Below are positions 26,512-35,024 of a stretch of 64,000 nt of DNA, in pieces. Made by a program: the position numbers and the translations under genes. Within the stretch, counting starts at the first letter, position 1. Every line of letters begins with the position of its first letter. Under the pieces are notes generated by a model. It had not been told where the DNA came from, made no database searches, and saw nothing but the letters and a program-made list of their open reading frames with translations. Source of the stretch: Actinomycetota bacterium (GTDB lineage: Bacteria; Actinomycetota; CADDZG01; JAHWKV01). The stretch lies in NCBI GenBank assembly GCA_030447305.1, contig JAUJPC010000002.1, positions 190,815-254,814 on the forward strand, written 5' to 3'.

Positions 26512-27249
26512 ATGCCCGTTGGGCTGCTCCAGATTCGGGGACTGAGCAAAGTGTTCGTCCTGCACAACATCGCAGAGCGCCGGGTGGTCGCGCTGGATGG
26601 AGTGGACATCGATGTTCCGGAGGGTGAGCACGTTGCTCTGGCCGGCGACAGTGGGGCCGGAAAGTCCACCCTGCTCCGTTGCGTTTACCGTACGTGCGTG
26701 CCGACGTCGGGTTCCATCCGGTTCGGCGGTATTGAGTTGACAAGCCTCTCCGACTCGCAGATGGCCGACCTGCGGGAGGTGCACATCGGGTACGTTTCGC
26801 AGTTCTTGAGAGCGGAGCCCCGCCGCGGCGTGGTCGATGTAGTCGCCCGCTCCGGCATGCGGGGAGGCCTCGACCCCGAGGCCGCATCCGAAGCGGCAGG
26901 TGATGCGCTGCGCCGGGTCGGCATCACCGAGCCGCTGTGGGACACCTACCCGTCGTTGCTGTCGGGCGGGGAGAAACAAAGGGTCGGCCTGGCGGCCGCC
27001 ATCGTGCGTGCTCCCAAGTTGCTGCTTCTCGACGAGCCGGTGGCCTCACTGGACCCAGCCAATCGGGAGTCGGTCCTTGACCTCATCGCCTCGCTGCGCG
27101 AGCGGGGGGTGACCGTGCTCTCGGTCTTCCACGACACCGGAGCCATCGCCCGCCTGGCGGACCGGGTCGTGCTGCTGAGGAGCGGTCGCATCGTGGAGCA
27201 GGGCCCCGCGGAACATATTCTGCCGCTCCTGGCTGCGGTGCCGGCTTGA
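26512..27249 (+). CDS. phnL: C-P lyase ABC-type ATPase PhnL
   Basis: A 245-residue ABC ATPase of the PhnL group, which associates with PhnK on the C-P lyase core. The N-terminal segment LSKVFVLHNIAERRVVALDG is typical. Walker A GDSGAGKST, IGYVSQFLRAEPRRG, LLSGGEKQRVGLAAA, LLLDEPVASLDP. Its stop overlaps the start of the HD-MOSC gene (TTGA). Confidence 0.94.
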   Translation: MPVGLLQIRGLSKVFVLHNIAERRVVALDGVDIDVPEGEHVALAGDSGAGKSTLLRCVYRTCVPTSGSIRFGGIELTSLSDSQMADLREVHIGYVSQFLRAEPRRGVVDVVARSGMRGGLDPEAASEAAGDALRRVGITEPLWDTYPSLLSGGEKQRVGLAAAIVRAPKLLLLDEPVASLDPANRESVLDLIASLRERGVTVLSVFHDTGAIARLADRVVLLRSGRIVEQGPAEHILPLLAAVPA

Positions 27250-28376
27250 GCAATCCCGCCGGAGTCTCCGGGGAGGTCTCGATTGAGGATGTCCTTCGGG
27301 AGATCGTGGCCGCGTTGAAGGCTGTAGAGCATCTCCCCTATAACACCGAAGCGGTGGATCAGCTACAGCACGCCCTGCAGAGCGCCGCCCTGGCTCGCGC
27401 GGCCGGCGCCGACTCCGCCACGGTGGTGGCCGCGCTTCTCCACGACATCGGCCGCTCCCCCTTGGTTTCAGGCGATGATGCGCACCACGACGAGGTGGCC
27501 GAGGCGTGGATGGCGAACCGGGTGGGGGCTCGAGCCGCCTGGCTGGCCGGGCAGCACGTGGCTGCCAAGCGGTATTTGAGGGCGGCCGATCCCGCTTATC
27601 CGGTGTCGCCGACCTCCGAGCGGACGCTGGCCGAGCAGGGAGGACCGATGACCGAGGCCGAGGTGGCTGAGTTCCTCAGGCACCCCTGGTGGCGGGAGGC
27701 CGCCGAGCTGAGAAGGTGGGACGACGCCGCAAAGGATCCAACCCGGCAAGTTCCCGGGTTGGAGGAGTACGAGGAAGACCTGAGGGTGATGATCCGCTCG
27801 ACTCTGGTCGTGCCAGAGAACCCCCTGCACCTGACTTTCAGCGAGCTGATGGCCGGTCTGGACGAGGTACGAAAGTCGCCGCTCGACCGAGGAACTGTGG
27901 AGCTGGTCGTGCGCCGGCCCCAGGACGGCGAAAGGGAGGTCCTGCCGGAGGCCATGCTAACCGTGGACGAGGGAATCGTGGGAGACAACTGGAAGACACG
28001 TGGAAGCTCCCAAACCGCCGATGGAGGATCGCACCCTCTAAAGCAGCTGACGGTTATGGGCTCTCGCGCCATCGCTCTGATTGCAGCGGAAAAGGATCGC
28101 TGGCAGCTCTCCGGCGACCAGCTTTTCGTCGATTTTGACCTCAGTGTTGACAATCTGCCATCCGGTAGCAGACTCAAGCTGAATGATGCGGTCATTGAGA
28201 TAACGCCGTCTCCCCACACCGGGTGCATGAAGTTCATCAACCGGTTCGGTGCCGAGGCGTTCCGGTTCGTTAACACCGCCGAGGGGAAAAGACTGCGGCT
28301 TCGAGGGGCGAACGCGGTAATCGTCGTCCCCGGCACGGTTCGAGCAGGCGACCCTGTCGAAAAACTAGGTGTTTAG
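27246..28376 (+). CDS. HD-domain (PhnZ/TIGR03276-like) protein fused to a MOSC domain
   Basis: Residues about 10-185 form an HD domain like the phosphonate-associated HD oxygenases. Y32-x2-E35, H42, H66-D67, H80/H81, H104 and D159/D160 are present in the order known for PhnZ, the di-iron enzyme that oxidises 2-amino-1-hydroxyethylphosphonate. Residues about 205-376 form a MOSC domain with the conserved Cys327 (PHTGCMKF); MOSC domains carry sulfur or bind molybdenum cofactor adducts in other proteins. The TTG start overlaps the phnL stop. I know of no described role for this combination. No break in the frame was found between the domains. Confidence 0.75.
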   Translation: MSNPAGVSGEVSIEDVLREIVAALKAVEHLPYNTEAVDQLQHALQSAALARAAGADSATVVAALLHDIGRSPLVSGDDAHHDEVAEAWMANRVGARAAWLAGQHVAAKRYLRAADPAYPVSPTSERTLAEQGGPMTEAEVAEFLRHPWWREAAELRRWDDAAKDPTRQVPGLEEYEEDLRVMIRSTLVVPENPLHLTFSELMAGLDEVRKSPLDRGTVELVVRRPQDGEREVLPEAMLTVDEGIVGDNWKTRGSSQTADGGSHPLKQLTVMGSRAIALIAAEKDRWQLSGDQLFVDFDLSVDNLPSGSRLKLNDAVIEITPSPHTGCMKFINRFGAEAFRFVNTAEGKRLRLRGANAVIVVPGTVRAGDPVEKLGV

Positions 28377-28424
28377 GGGAGGTCTTTAGAGCCGCCCGGC
28401 CGAATGCCGGTACCCGTCCAAGGC

Positions 28425-29114
28425 TCAGGCACTCCCGACGAGGGGAGCCAGCCTTTGAATCCTTTTGTCCAGGAGGTCGGCAGCCGCCTCGAATGCGTTG
28501 GGTTCGGCTGCCGCCACCGGGTCCGGGATAGACCAGTGAAGATGCGCCCGGTCCCCTCCGCCTCGCAGTTCTTCGTGGGCACGGTCACAGACGGTGATAA
28601 GTAGGTCCGTGGAAAGCCGATCGGGGATCGGAGCCGGTCGGACGTCGACGAGGCTCAGCCCCCGCCGCTCGGCCGCCGTCACCGCCCCGGCGTAAACCCG
28701 CTCCCTAGGCTGGGTGCCGCCGCTGCAGGCTGGTACCTCCACGCCGGTGTCGTTCCAAAGGGCAGCAGCGATCTGAGAGCGGGCCGCATTCTCCGTGCAG
28801 ACGAAAATCACCCGCCCTGCCCGCAGAACGCCTCCCATGCCAAGATCTTCGAGCGTTGCCGGGACCAGTCGCACGTAGCGGCGACGACGATCCCCCTGCG
28901 ACTCCGAACGCTCGATCAACTTAAGCCTGGCGAGGACGTGCAGGTGATGAGCGAGCAGGTTCGAATCCATTCCCAGCGTGGCTCGCAATTCGGAGGGGGA
29001 GCGGTCGGACAGCACCAGCTCATCAATTATGGCGAGTCGATGAGGTTCCGCGAGTGCCGCATGGATCCCCGCACGTCTGAGAGTCCTGTCACCGAGAATT
29101 GACTCAATCATCAT
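28425..29114 (-). CDS. ArsR-type regulator fused to a low-molecular-weight phosphatase/arsenate reductase domain
   Basis: Residues about 1-95 form an ArsR winged helix (SPSELRATLGMDSNLLAHHLHVL). Residues about 100-229 form an LMW-phosphatase/ArsC domain with the P-loop C106-TENAA-R112-S and an Asp-Pro near the end (SIPDPVAA). Such fusions occur in actinobacterial ars loci. Whether the enzyme part reduces arsenate or only senses it is unknown. It diverges from arsC with only 42 bases between, so the start-codon palindrome (29103-29118) probably controls both. Confidence 0.85.
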   Translation of the reverse strand: MMIESILGDRTLRRAGIHAALAEPHRLAIIDELVLSDRSPSELRATLGMDSNLLAHHLHVLARLKLIERSESQGDRRRRYVRLVPATLEDLGMGGVLRAGRVIFVCTENAARSQIAAALWNDTGVEVPACSGGTQPRERVYAGAVTAAERRGLSLVDVRPAPIPDRLSTDLLITVCDRAHEELRGGGDRAHLHWSIPDPVAAAEPNAFEAAADLLDKRIQRLAPLVGSA

Positions 29115-29118
29115 TGAG
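29103..29118. promoter_or_regulatory. Inverted repeat over the start of the ArsR-ArsC fusion
   Basis: CTCAAT (29103-29108), CATC, ATTGAG (29113-29118) is a perfect 6-bp inverted repeat covering both possible ATG codons of the minus-strand gene, in the 42-base divergent gap to arsC. Likely ArsR-type operator. Confidence 0.5.
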
Positions 29119-29156
29119 ATAGATTATACGAGGACCAACGGACAGGAGGAGGTTCT

Positions 29157-29849
29157 GTGACGGATCTTGACGAGCTTTCGGTTGAACAGACGCTGGCGCT
29201 TAGAACAGCGGCGGTAACACTTCAGCGTGACTTTGAAGGAGTCTTCGGCAAGGAGACCATCGAGCTCTTCCTTCAAACCAGCTTCGATCAGTTCGCCGGC
29301 AAGGCCACAGTTAGAAACTTCATTCCGCTGCTGGCGGAGCGCTTCGCCCGGCAACGCTTAAAGGCACTGGCAAAGGTCGAAGGCCGCTCGGATGACGGCT
29401 TGCCGATAGTGCTTTTTCTTTGCACCCATAACGCCGGCCGCTCGCAGATGGCGCTCGGGTGGTTCAATGCGCTGGCCGGCGAACACGCCACAGCATGGTC
29501 TGGAGGCTCCGAGCCTGGAGATGACCTCAACCCCGCCGCAGTCGACGCGATGCGGGAGGCCGGCATCGACATCGCAAAGGAGTTCCCCAAGCCGTGGACC
29601 GAGGAGATTCTCAAAGCCGCCGACGTGGTTGTGACCATGGGTTGTGGGGATGCCTGTCCCGTGTTCCCCGGAAAACGCTACGAGGATTGGGCGCTCGAGG
29701 ATCCGGCAGGCAAGTCGTTGGAAGAGGTCCGGCCGATTCGTGACGAGATCCGCAGGCGCGTACGCAAGCTTCTTGAGGAACTGGAGATTCCGGTCAGCCA
29801 GACCGGGGACCAGGACAGAGTCGACCCGTCGTCATCAGGAATTGGTTGA
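29157..29849 (+). CDS. arsC: Arsenate reductase, mycothiol-type, with N-terminal three-helix domain
   Basis: A 230-residue protein. An N-terminal helical domain (1-75; VFGKETIELFLQTSFDQF) precedes a LMW-phosphatase-like ArsC domain with P-loop C89-THNAG-R95-SQ and the segment VTMGCGDACPVFPGKRYEDW. This layout is known from actinobacterial arsenate-mycothiol transferases and related ArsC. The GTG start follows AGGAGGAGG by four bases. It converts arsenate to arsenite in the cytoplasm, feeding export and ArsM. Convergent with arsR. Confidence 0.9.
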   Translation: MTDLDELSVEQTLALRTAAVTLQRDFEGVFGKETIELFLQTSFDQFAGKATVRNFIPLLAERFARQRLKALAKVEGRSDDGLPIVLFLCTHNAGRSQMALGWFNALAGEHATAWSGGSEPGDDLNPAAVDAMREAGIDIAKEFPKPWTEEILKAADVVVTMGCGDACPVFPGKRYEDWALEDPAGKSLEEVRPIRDEIRRRVRKLLEELEIPVSQTGDQDRVDPSSSGIG

Positions 29850-29853
29850 CACA

Positions 29854-30213
29854 TTAACCTTTTGAGGGTGGCCCCAGGGCCGCCGTGAGTGCTTTAAGCC
29901 GGCCCGGCACTGCCCAGTACCAGACCCACGAACCTCGACGCTGCCGGTCCACCAACCCGGCTTCGTACAGCACCTTCAGGTGGTGGCTGACCGTGGGTTG
30001 GGAGCGTCCGAGTGGCTCAACCAACGAGCAGGCACAAACCTGACCCGGCTGAGAGGCGATGAGAGCAAAAAGCCGTAATCGTGCGGGATCTGCCAGGGCC
30101 GCAAAGCCCTGGGCGAGCTGGACCGCCTCCGATTCCTGGAGTGCGGAGGTAAGCTCGGCCGCGCGGCACGCGTCGACCACCTCGCCCGGCTGCCCATTTG
30201 TTGGGATGTTCAT
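29854..30213 (-). CDS. arsR: ArsR-family arsenite-responsive repressor
   Basis: A 119-residue winged-helix repressor. The arsenite-site motif is V-C60-A-C62-SLVEPLGRSQPTVSHHLKVL in the helix before the recognition helix, as in classical ArsR. It diverges from the MIP channel gene; two near-identical operator-like repeats in opposite orientation lie between them (30222 and 30257). Confidence 0.92.
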   Translation of the reverse strand: MNIPTNGQPGEVVDACRAAELTSALQESEAVQLAQGFAALADPARLRLFALIASQPGQVCACSLVEPLGRSQPTVSHHLKVLYEAGLVDRQRRGSWVWYWAVPGRLKALTAALGPPSKG

Positions 30214-30221
30214 ATAACCAT

Positions 30222-30237
30222 ATTGACGCCCGTCGAT
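30222..30237. promoter_or_regulatory. ArsR operator-like repeat, copy 1
   Basis: ATTGACGCCCGTCGAT is an imperfect palindrome. Its reverse-orientation partner at 30257-30272 matches it at 13 of 16 positions. It lies just before the arsR start. Confidence 0.6.
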
Positions 30238-30256
30238 CTTAAGGGCAAGATGCTAT

Positions 30257-30272
30257 ATCGACATTCGTCAAT
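30257..30272. promoter_or_regulatory. ArsR operator-like repeat, copy 2
   Basis: ATCGACATTCGTCAAT; its reverse complement ATTGACGAATGTCGAT differs from copy 1 only in the three central bases. Located 54 bases before the MIP channel start, so the pair can serve both divergent promoters. Confidence 0.6.
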
Positions 30273-30325
30273 GTGGGAGGTCCTGCATTCCTGCTCAAGC
30301 GATAGGTCCGTCGATAGGCAAGCGC

Positions 30326-31021
30326 ATGCTCGCCGAGTTTTTGGGCGCGGCAATGCTGCTGATTGCGATCATCGGTTCAGGAATTATGGCGTCGCGGCTT
30401 TCGCCCGATGACGTCGGCCTGCAGCTCTTGGAGAACGCCGCCGCGACCGCGGCTGCCTTGGTGGCAATCATCCTCGCGGTTGGACCCGTCTCAGGCGCAC
30501 ATCTGAACCCGGTCGTCACCCTGGCAGACATGGTCTTCGGCGGGCTGAGCCGGCGGGACGCCGGCGCTTACGTTGTTGCTCAGCTGCTGGGAGGGGCCTT
30601 CGGAGCGGTGGTTGCCAACCTCATGTTTGACCTGCCTGCCATCGAGCTTTCCGTCAGGTCCCGTAGCTCCGGTGCTCTCTGGCTGGCCGAGAGCGTTGCC
30701 ACCTTCGGCCTGCTGCTGGTGGTCTTCGGGGTGGTGCGTTCGGGCAGGTCTTCGGTGGCGCCGTTCGCGGTTGGCTCATACATCGGGGCGGCGTACTTCT
30801 TCACCGCCTCCACCAGCTTTGCCAACCCTGCGGTCACGCTTTCCCGTACCCTCTCCGACACCTTTGCGGGAATCTCACCGTCGTCGGTCCCGGGCTTCGT
30901 GGTTGCGCAGCTAATAGGGGCCGGTCTGGCGGTACTGGTCGTCCTAATCCTCTACCCCAGCATCGGCGAAGTTGCATCGGCGGTTGTAGTTCCCAGCGCA
31001 GCGACCAGTGAGAAGGAGTGA
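30326..31021 (+). CDS. MIP-family channel (aquaglyceroporin-like) in the ars locus
   Basis: A 231-residue channel with two half-helix motifs, AHLNPVVT and FANPAVTLS, and six predicted membrane segments. MIP channels in ars operons (AqpS type) let arsenite leave the cell after arsenate reduction. No upstream in-frame start exists, so ATG 30326 is used. It is followed eight bases later by arsM. Confidence 0.88.
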   Translation: MLAEFLGAAMLLIAIIGSGIMASRLSPDDVGLQLLENAAATAAALVAIILAVGPVSGAHLNPVVTLADMVFGGLSRRDAGAYVVAQLLGGAFGAVVANLMFDLPAIELSVRSRSSGALWLAESVATFGLLLVVFGVVRSGRSSVAPFAVGSYIGAAYFFTASTSFANPAVTLSRTLSDTFAGISPSSVPGFVVAQLIGAGLAVLVVLILYPSIGEVASAVVVPSAATSEKE

Positions 31022-31028
31022 TGGTGAG

Positions 31029-31772
31029 ATGGAAGACTCACAGCGGGTGACAGAAGCAGTACGCAGCCGGTACGCGGAGCTCGCCGTGGTGGCTGATAGC
31101 GGGGGAGTGAGCTGCTGCGGTGAGGACAAGGAGGCATGTTTCGGCCCTGTCGCTTACGCCGAGGAGGAGCTGGCCGGCCTTCCGGCCGCTGCAACCAGAG
31201 CCTCGCTGGGCTGCGGGAACCCGATTGCGGTAGCGGACCTGCATGAGGGCGAGACCGTGCTGGACCTGGGTTCGGGGGGCGGTATCGACGTTTTGCTGTC
31301 CGCCACGCGGGTTGGTATCGGGGGCAAGGCTTATGGGTTGGACATGACCGACGAGATGCTGCAGCTTGCGCGCAAGAATGCGGAAGATGCCGGCGTGGAA
31401 AACGTCGAGTTTTTGAAAGGCCAAATAGAGGCGATTCCGCTTCCCGACGAGTCGGTTGACGTGATCCTGTCCAACTGCGTGATCAACCTCTCGTCTGACA
31501 AGGCCCGGGTTTTATCGGAAGCAGCCAGGGTTCTGCGTCCGGGGGGACGATTTGCGGTCACCGACGTGATCGCCGACGACGACATGGATGAGCCGACCCG
31601 CAAGGATATGCAGCAGTGGACGGGCTGTGTCGCCGGCGCGCTGACCAGGGCCGAGTTCGTTGGCCTGCTGGAGAAGGCAGGGCTGGAAAAGCCGGAGATC
31701 GTGGAGACCCATAGAGTGCACCATAGCGCGGGCTCCGCAATCATTCGTGCCCGCAAGCCGGCGAAGGCTTAA
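31029..31772 (+). CDS. arsM: Arsenite S-adenosylmethionine methyltransferase ArsM
   Basis: A 247-residue class I methyltransferase. SAM loop VLDLGSGGGIDVLL and the ArsM arsenic-binding cysteines C62 (LGCGNP), C150 (SNCVINLS) and C200 (WTGCVAGAL) are all present; the 50-residue gap between the last two equals that of characterised ArsM. N-terminal Cys29-Cys30 may take part in thiol exchange. It methylates arsenite to volatile or less retained forms. ATG 31029 is chosen over a GTG at 31008 that overlaps the channel gene. Confidence 0.93.
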   Translation: MEDSQRVTEAVRSRYAELAVVADSGGVSCCGEDKEACFGPVAYAEEELAGLPAAATRASLGCGNPIAVADLHEGETVLDLGSGGGIDVLLSATRVGIGGKAYGLDMTDEMLQLARKNAEDAGVENVEFLKGQIEAIPLPDESVDVILSNCVINLSSDKARVLSEAARVLRPGGRFAVTDVIADDDMDEPTRKDMQQWTGCVAGALTRAEFVGLLEKAGLEKPEIVETHRVHHSAGSAIIRARKPAKA

Positions 31773-31821
31773 CCACATGTAGGACCTTCGCCGACCACGG
31801 TGGCATGAGGTTCTTAATGAC

Positions 31822-33078
31822 ATGACGGAGCCCGATAGCCGGCTGGCTCGGCGGCTCGGCATTTTCGACGCAGTCGTCATCGGACTCGGATCGATGATCG
31901 GCGCTGGGGTTTTTGCCGCTGTGGGGCCTGCCGCCGAGGTGGCAGGTAGCGGGTTGCTGATTGGTCTGCTGATTGCGGCAGTCATTGCCTACTGTAATGC
32001 TGCCTCGTCGGCGCAACTGGCGGCCGTGTTTCCGCAATCGGGAGGCACCTATGTATACGGCCGGGAGCAGCTCGGTGAATTCTGGGGGTTCCTGGCCGGC
32101 TGGGGATTCGTGTTTGGTAAGACAGCCAGCTGTGCCGCGATGGCTCTAACCTTCGGCACCTATGCCGACCCGGCTCTGGCGCGCCCGCTGGCAGTTACTT
32201 CCGTCATTGGCGTGACGTTGGTTAACTACTTAGGGATCCGCCAGACTGCTTGGCTGACCCGGGCCATCGTTGCAGTTGTGCTAGCCGCGTTGGCGATGGT
32301 CGTCACAGCAGCGCTGGCCGGGGGCACCGCATCGCCGGACCGGTTTGGTCACATCTTTGCTGGCGGACCGTCCGGCATCATGCAATCCGCTGGGCTGATG
32401 TTCTTTGCATTTGCCGGCTACGCCCGCATAGCTACCCTGGGGGAGGAGGTCCGTGAGCCTGCTCGAAACATTCCCCGGGCTATTTCGCTGGCCCTCGGCA
32501 TAACGTTCGGCGTGTATGCAGTGGTGGCTGGAACGGCCTTGGCCGCAGTCGGCCCGCAGACGCTCGCAGAAGCGGCAGCGCCGCTGGACGCAGTGGTACG
32601 GCCCGGCAGACTAGAAGGGCTGACTCCGGCGGTTCGGATCGGTGGTGCGCTGGCCTCGCTGGGGGTTCTGCTCTCGCTGTTGGCCGGCATAAGCCGCACC
32701 GCGTTCGCTATGGCGCATGACGGCCAGCTGCCGAGGTGGCTTGGTGCCGTCCATCCCCACCATCGGGTTCCTCACCGGGCAGCACTGTCGGCAGGCTTGC
32801 TCATTACGGCCGTGGTCTTGTTAGCAGACTTGCGGGGAGCAATCGGATTCAGCTCCTTCGCCGTCCTGGTCTACTATGCGATCGCAAACGCATCTGCTTG
32901 GATGCTTCCGGCCGATAAGAGGCGATGGCCTCACTGGATGAGCCTGTTCGGCGTCGCTGGGTGTTTGATTCTGGCCCTTACTCTGCCCTGGACGAGCGTC
33001 GTTATGGGTGGCGCGATGCTCGCCACCGGTGGGCTGCTGTGGAGGGTCAAACGCCGAGCAACCTCTTTTTCGCAATGA
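31822..33078 (+). CDS. APC-superfamily amino acid permease
   Basis: A 418-residue membrane transporter with about twelve hydrophobic segments. It begins with the APC signature GIFDAVVIGLGSMIGAGVFA and has FFAFAGYARIATLGEEV, typical of the family. It lies 50 bases after arsM in the same direction. Substrate is unknown; its place after arsM could mean uptake of an amino acid or thiol precursor linked to arsenic stress, which is inference. Confidence 0.85.
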   Translation: MTEPDSRLARRLGIFDAVVIGLGSMIGAGVFAAVGPAAEVAGSGLLIGLLIAAVIAYCNAASSAQLAAVFPQSGGTYVYGREQLGEFWGFLAGWGFVFGKTASCAAMALTFGTYADPALARPLAVTSVIGVTLVNYLGIRQTAWLTRAIVAVVLAALAMVVTAALAGGTASPDRFGHIFAGGPSGIMQSAGLMFFAFAGYARIATLGEEVREPARNIPRAISLALGITFGVYAVVAGTALAAVGPQTLAEAAAPLDAVVRPGRLEGLTPAVRIGGALASLGVLLSLLAGISRTAFAMAHDGQLPRWLGAVHPHHRVPHRAALSAGLLITAVVLLADLRGAIGFSSFAVLVYYAIANASAWMLPADKRRWPHWMSLFGVAGCLILALTLPWTSVVMGGAMLATGGLLWRVKRRATSFSQ

Positions 33079-33135
33079 CTCGAAAGGAGTCAGCTTCCCT
33101 GGGTTCAAAGGGCCCCTCGCCGAGCCGGCCTATCG

Positions 33136-33576
33136 TTAGACGCAAAGTTCGGGAGAAAAATCTCGGTGCCCTCGTCCGGGCTGGCAGCGGTACGTGCGCA
33201 CGTCATTGGTTACCAACCAGCCACCGTCCACTCTCTTGTCGAGCACCAGCTCGTGGCGGGTATCCCTGACCGAGTCGTCTCGTTGTCCGAGGATGGTGAC
33301 GGTCGCAGTTGCTTTCTGGTCGGACGTCTTGCAGATGATGACCTCCACGCGGTCGGCGTCCCCCTCAACCCCGGGACGTGCGACGGTTATGTCACCTGCA
33401 ACGGCGGCCGCAGCATCTTGAAGCTCCCGTTCGGGTTCCAGGCAGGAGCGAGCTGCCACGGCAGGCGGGGTACCCGCCGACGGCTCTGGCTGACGACTTT
33501 CCGAATCACCAGCGCAAGCCATAAGAACGGATAGCGCTGCACATAGGACGACGTACCTCATCCGGCCATGGTTCAC
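33136..33576 (-). CDS. Small secreted lipoprotein, unknown function
   Basis: A 146-residue protein with a lipoprotein signal (LSVLMAC) followed by a Ser/Pro/Glu linker. The mature part has four cysteines (SCLEPE, IICKTS, YRCQPG, ELCV), which could form two disulfides outside the cell, and a mixed beta pattern. No family recognised. It converges on the APC permease and is followed upstream by the anti-sigma gene in the same direction. Confidence 0.6.
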   Translation of the reverse strand: MNHGRMRYVVLCAALSVLMACAGDSESRQPEPSAGTPPAVAARSCLEPERELQDAAAAVAGDITVARPGVEGDADRVEVIICKTSDQKATATVTILGQRDDSVRDTRHELVLDKRVDGGWLVTNDVRTYRCQPGRGHRDFSPELCV

Positions 33577-33636
33577 TATTTCTTCCGCTCTGAAAACTTC
33601 GCCAAGAGCTGATCCCGGGTTTTCTATGCCCCACCC

Positions 33637-35024
33637 TCAACGGAGTGAGCCGACAACCTCAAGCAGGTCGGCCCTGTCCAGGTCTCCCGAGACGGTCACC
33701 ACCAGATCGTCGGCGATTACCCAGACATGGGGCACGGCAAGCGGCTCTATGAGCAGCTCACCCTGATGCCCTGCCAGCGCGCCGGACGAAATCGTTATCC
33801 GCTCCGGACGGTCGATGAAACCCTCGCCGCTGGCCAACGGGTCGTCCCATATGGAAGGGTCATCTCCCACCGGCCGCGAGGTCACGATGAACTGATCCAG
33901 CCCCCTGCGGTACGACTGGGAAACCACCATGCCCACCGGAGGGTTCCCCGCTTCGGGTCCAGTAGGACTGCCCTGCCTGGAGACCGCCACCTCCGCCAAC
34001 TCGAAACCGGCGGGAAGCTCAGTGGGAACCAGTGGCTGGTAGCCCACAATTCCTCCGACCTCCTCCAGTGGGACTCGCCGGAACCCAAAGTCCTGCTCAA
34101 AAACCTCCATACCCGGGGGGAACGTCAGCGTGAAGGCGTCGGCCGGGACCCCGGTGTTCAGCTTTAGGTCCTCCACGCGGGTCTCGCGCACAACTCTCCT
34201 TGGCGAGTGGCGACGATGCGCACTGGAAAGCCAGTCTGCCGGTCGACAGTGACCTCGAGATGATCGGGCGAATGTTCGGGAGCTATCAAATTGACCCTGA
34301 TGTCGGTGTCCAGGAGCCAGGCCGGCCGTCCCCGGTACCGGATCTCTTCTACGCGCCCCCCTTCGCCCGCGGCTAGAGCCCTGACCACCGAGCCGAGGCT
34401 GAGATCGAGAATCTGCAGCGACGGCCCACGGTCGGGCGGGCCGGGCGCCAAGCCGGTGCGCTCGGATGCGAACAGCTGGTCACTGTCTCCGAGGCTCTCG
34501 GAGACGTTCAGGGAACGCTCGACGTTTCGGGTAACGTCGTAAGCCAGGTCGTCCGGGCGGCTGATTCCGGTCAGTCTAAAGTCGCCAGCCGCGGTCAGCG
34601 CGAAGGACCAGCTTCGTTCACCTGGTCCAAAAGCACCTTGCTCCGCCGAGTTCACGATGAGCCGGCCGCTCACATCCTCCGTGGATGCAAACGCCTGCGC
34701 GACCGCCGCCCGCACCTCAGAAGCGGTTGCCACTCGGGGTTTAACCCCGGTGGGCTCGATGTTGACGAGCACCATCACCGCAGCTATCAGCGCGGCAGCG
34801 CAACCGAATGCGAGCCGGCGCCCTCTGCTTCGGCGGCGCGTCGCCCTTCGTCGATGGGGAGCCTGGGAGGGTCCCGTGGGAGCCGGTCTGCACCCGTGCG
34901 AGGCCTCCCTATTAAGCTCGGCAACAAGGGCATCGCGGAAGCCCGGACGGTGCTCGGGGATGTCCAGCTCCCGAAGCGCCGCCCTCAGGGCCTCGTTGCC
35001 GCCCTTAGGGAACCGTCGTCTCAC
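33637..35024 (-). CDS. Membrane anti-sigma factor with RseB/MucB-like outer domain, one frameshift
   Basis: Residues 1-70 form a cytoplasmic part (ALRELDIPEHRPGFRDALVAEL), then one membrane helix (LAFGCAAALIAAVMVLV) and a long outer domain resembling RseB/lipoprotein-carrier folds (TVDRQTGFPVRIVATRQGE). The frame stops at 34164, but the domain clearly continues in another frame from RETRVEDLKLNTGV to 33637. Restoring one G (TTGTG to TTGGTG) near 34188 joins them. GTG 35024 overlaps the stop of the ECF sigma gene, the usual order for a sigma/anti-sigma pair. It should hold the sigma factor at the membrane until an envelope signal. Confidence 0.75.
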
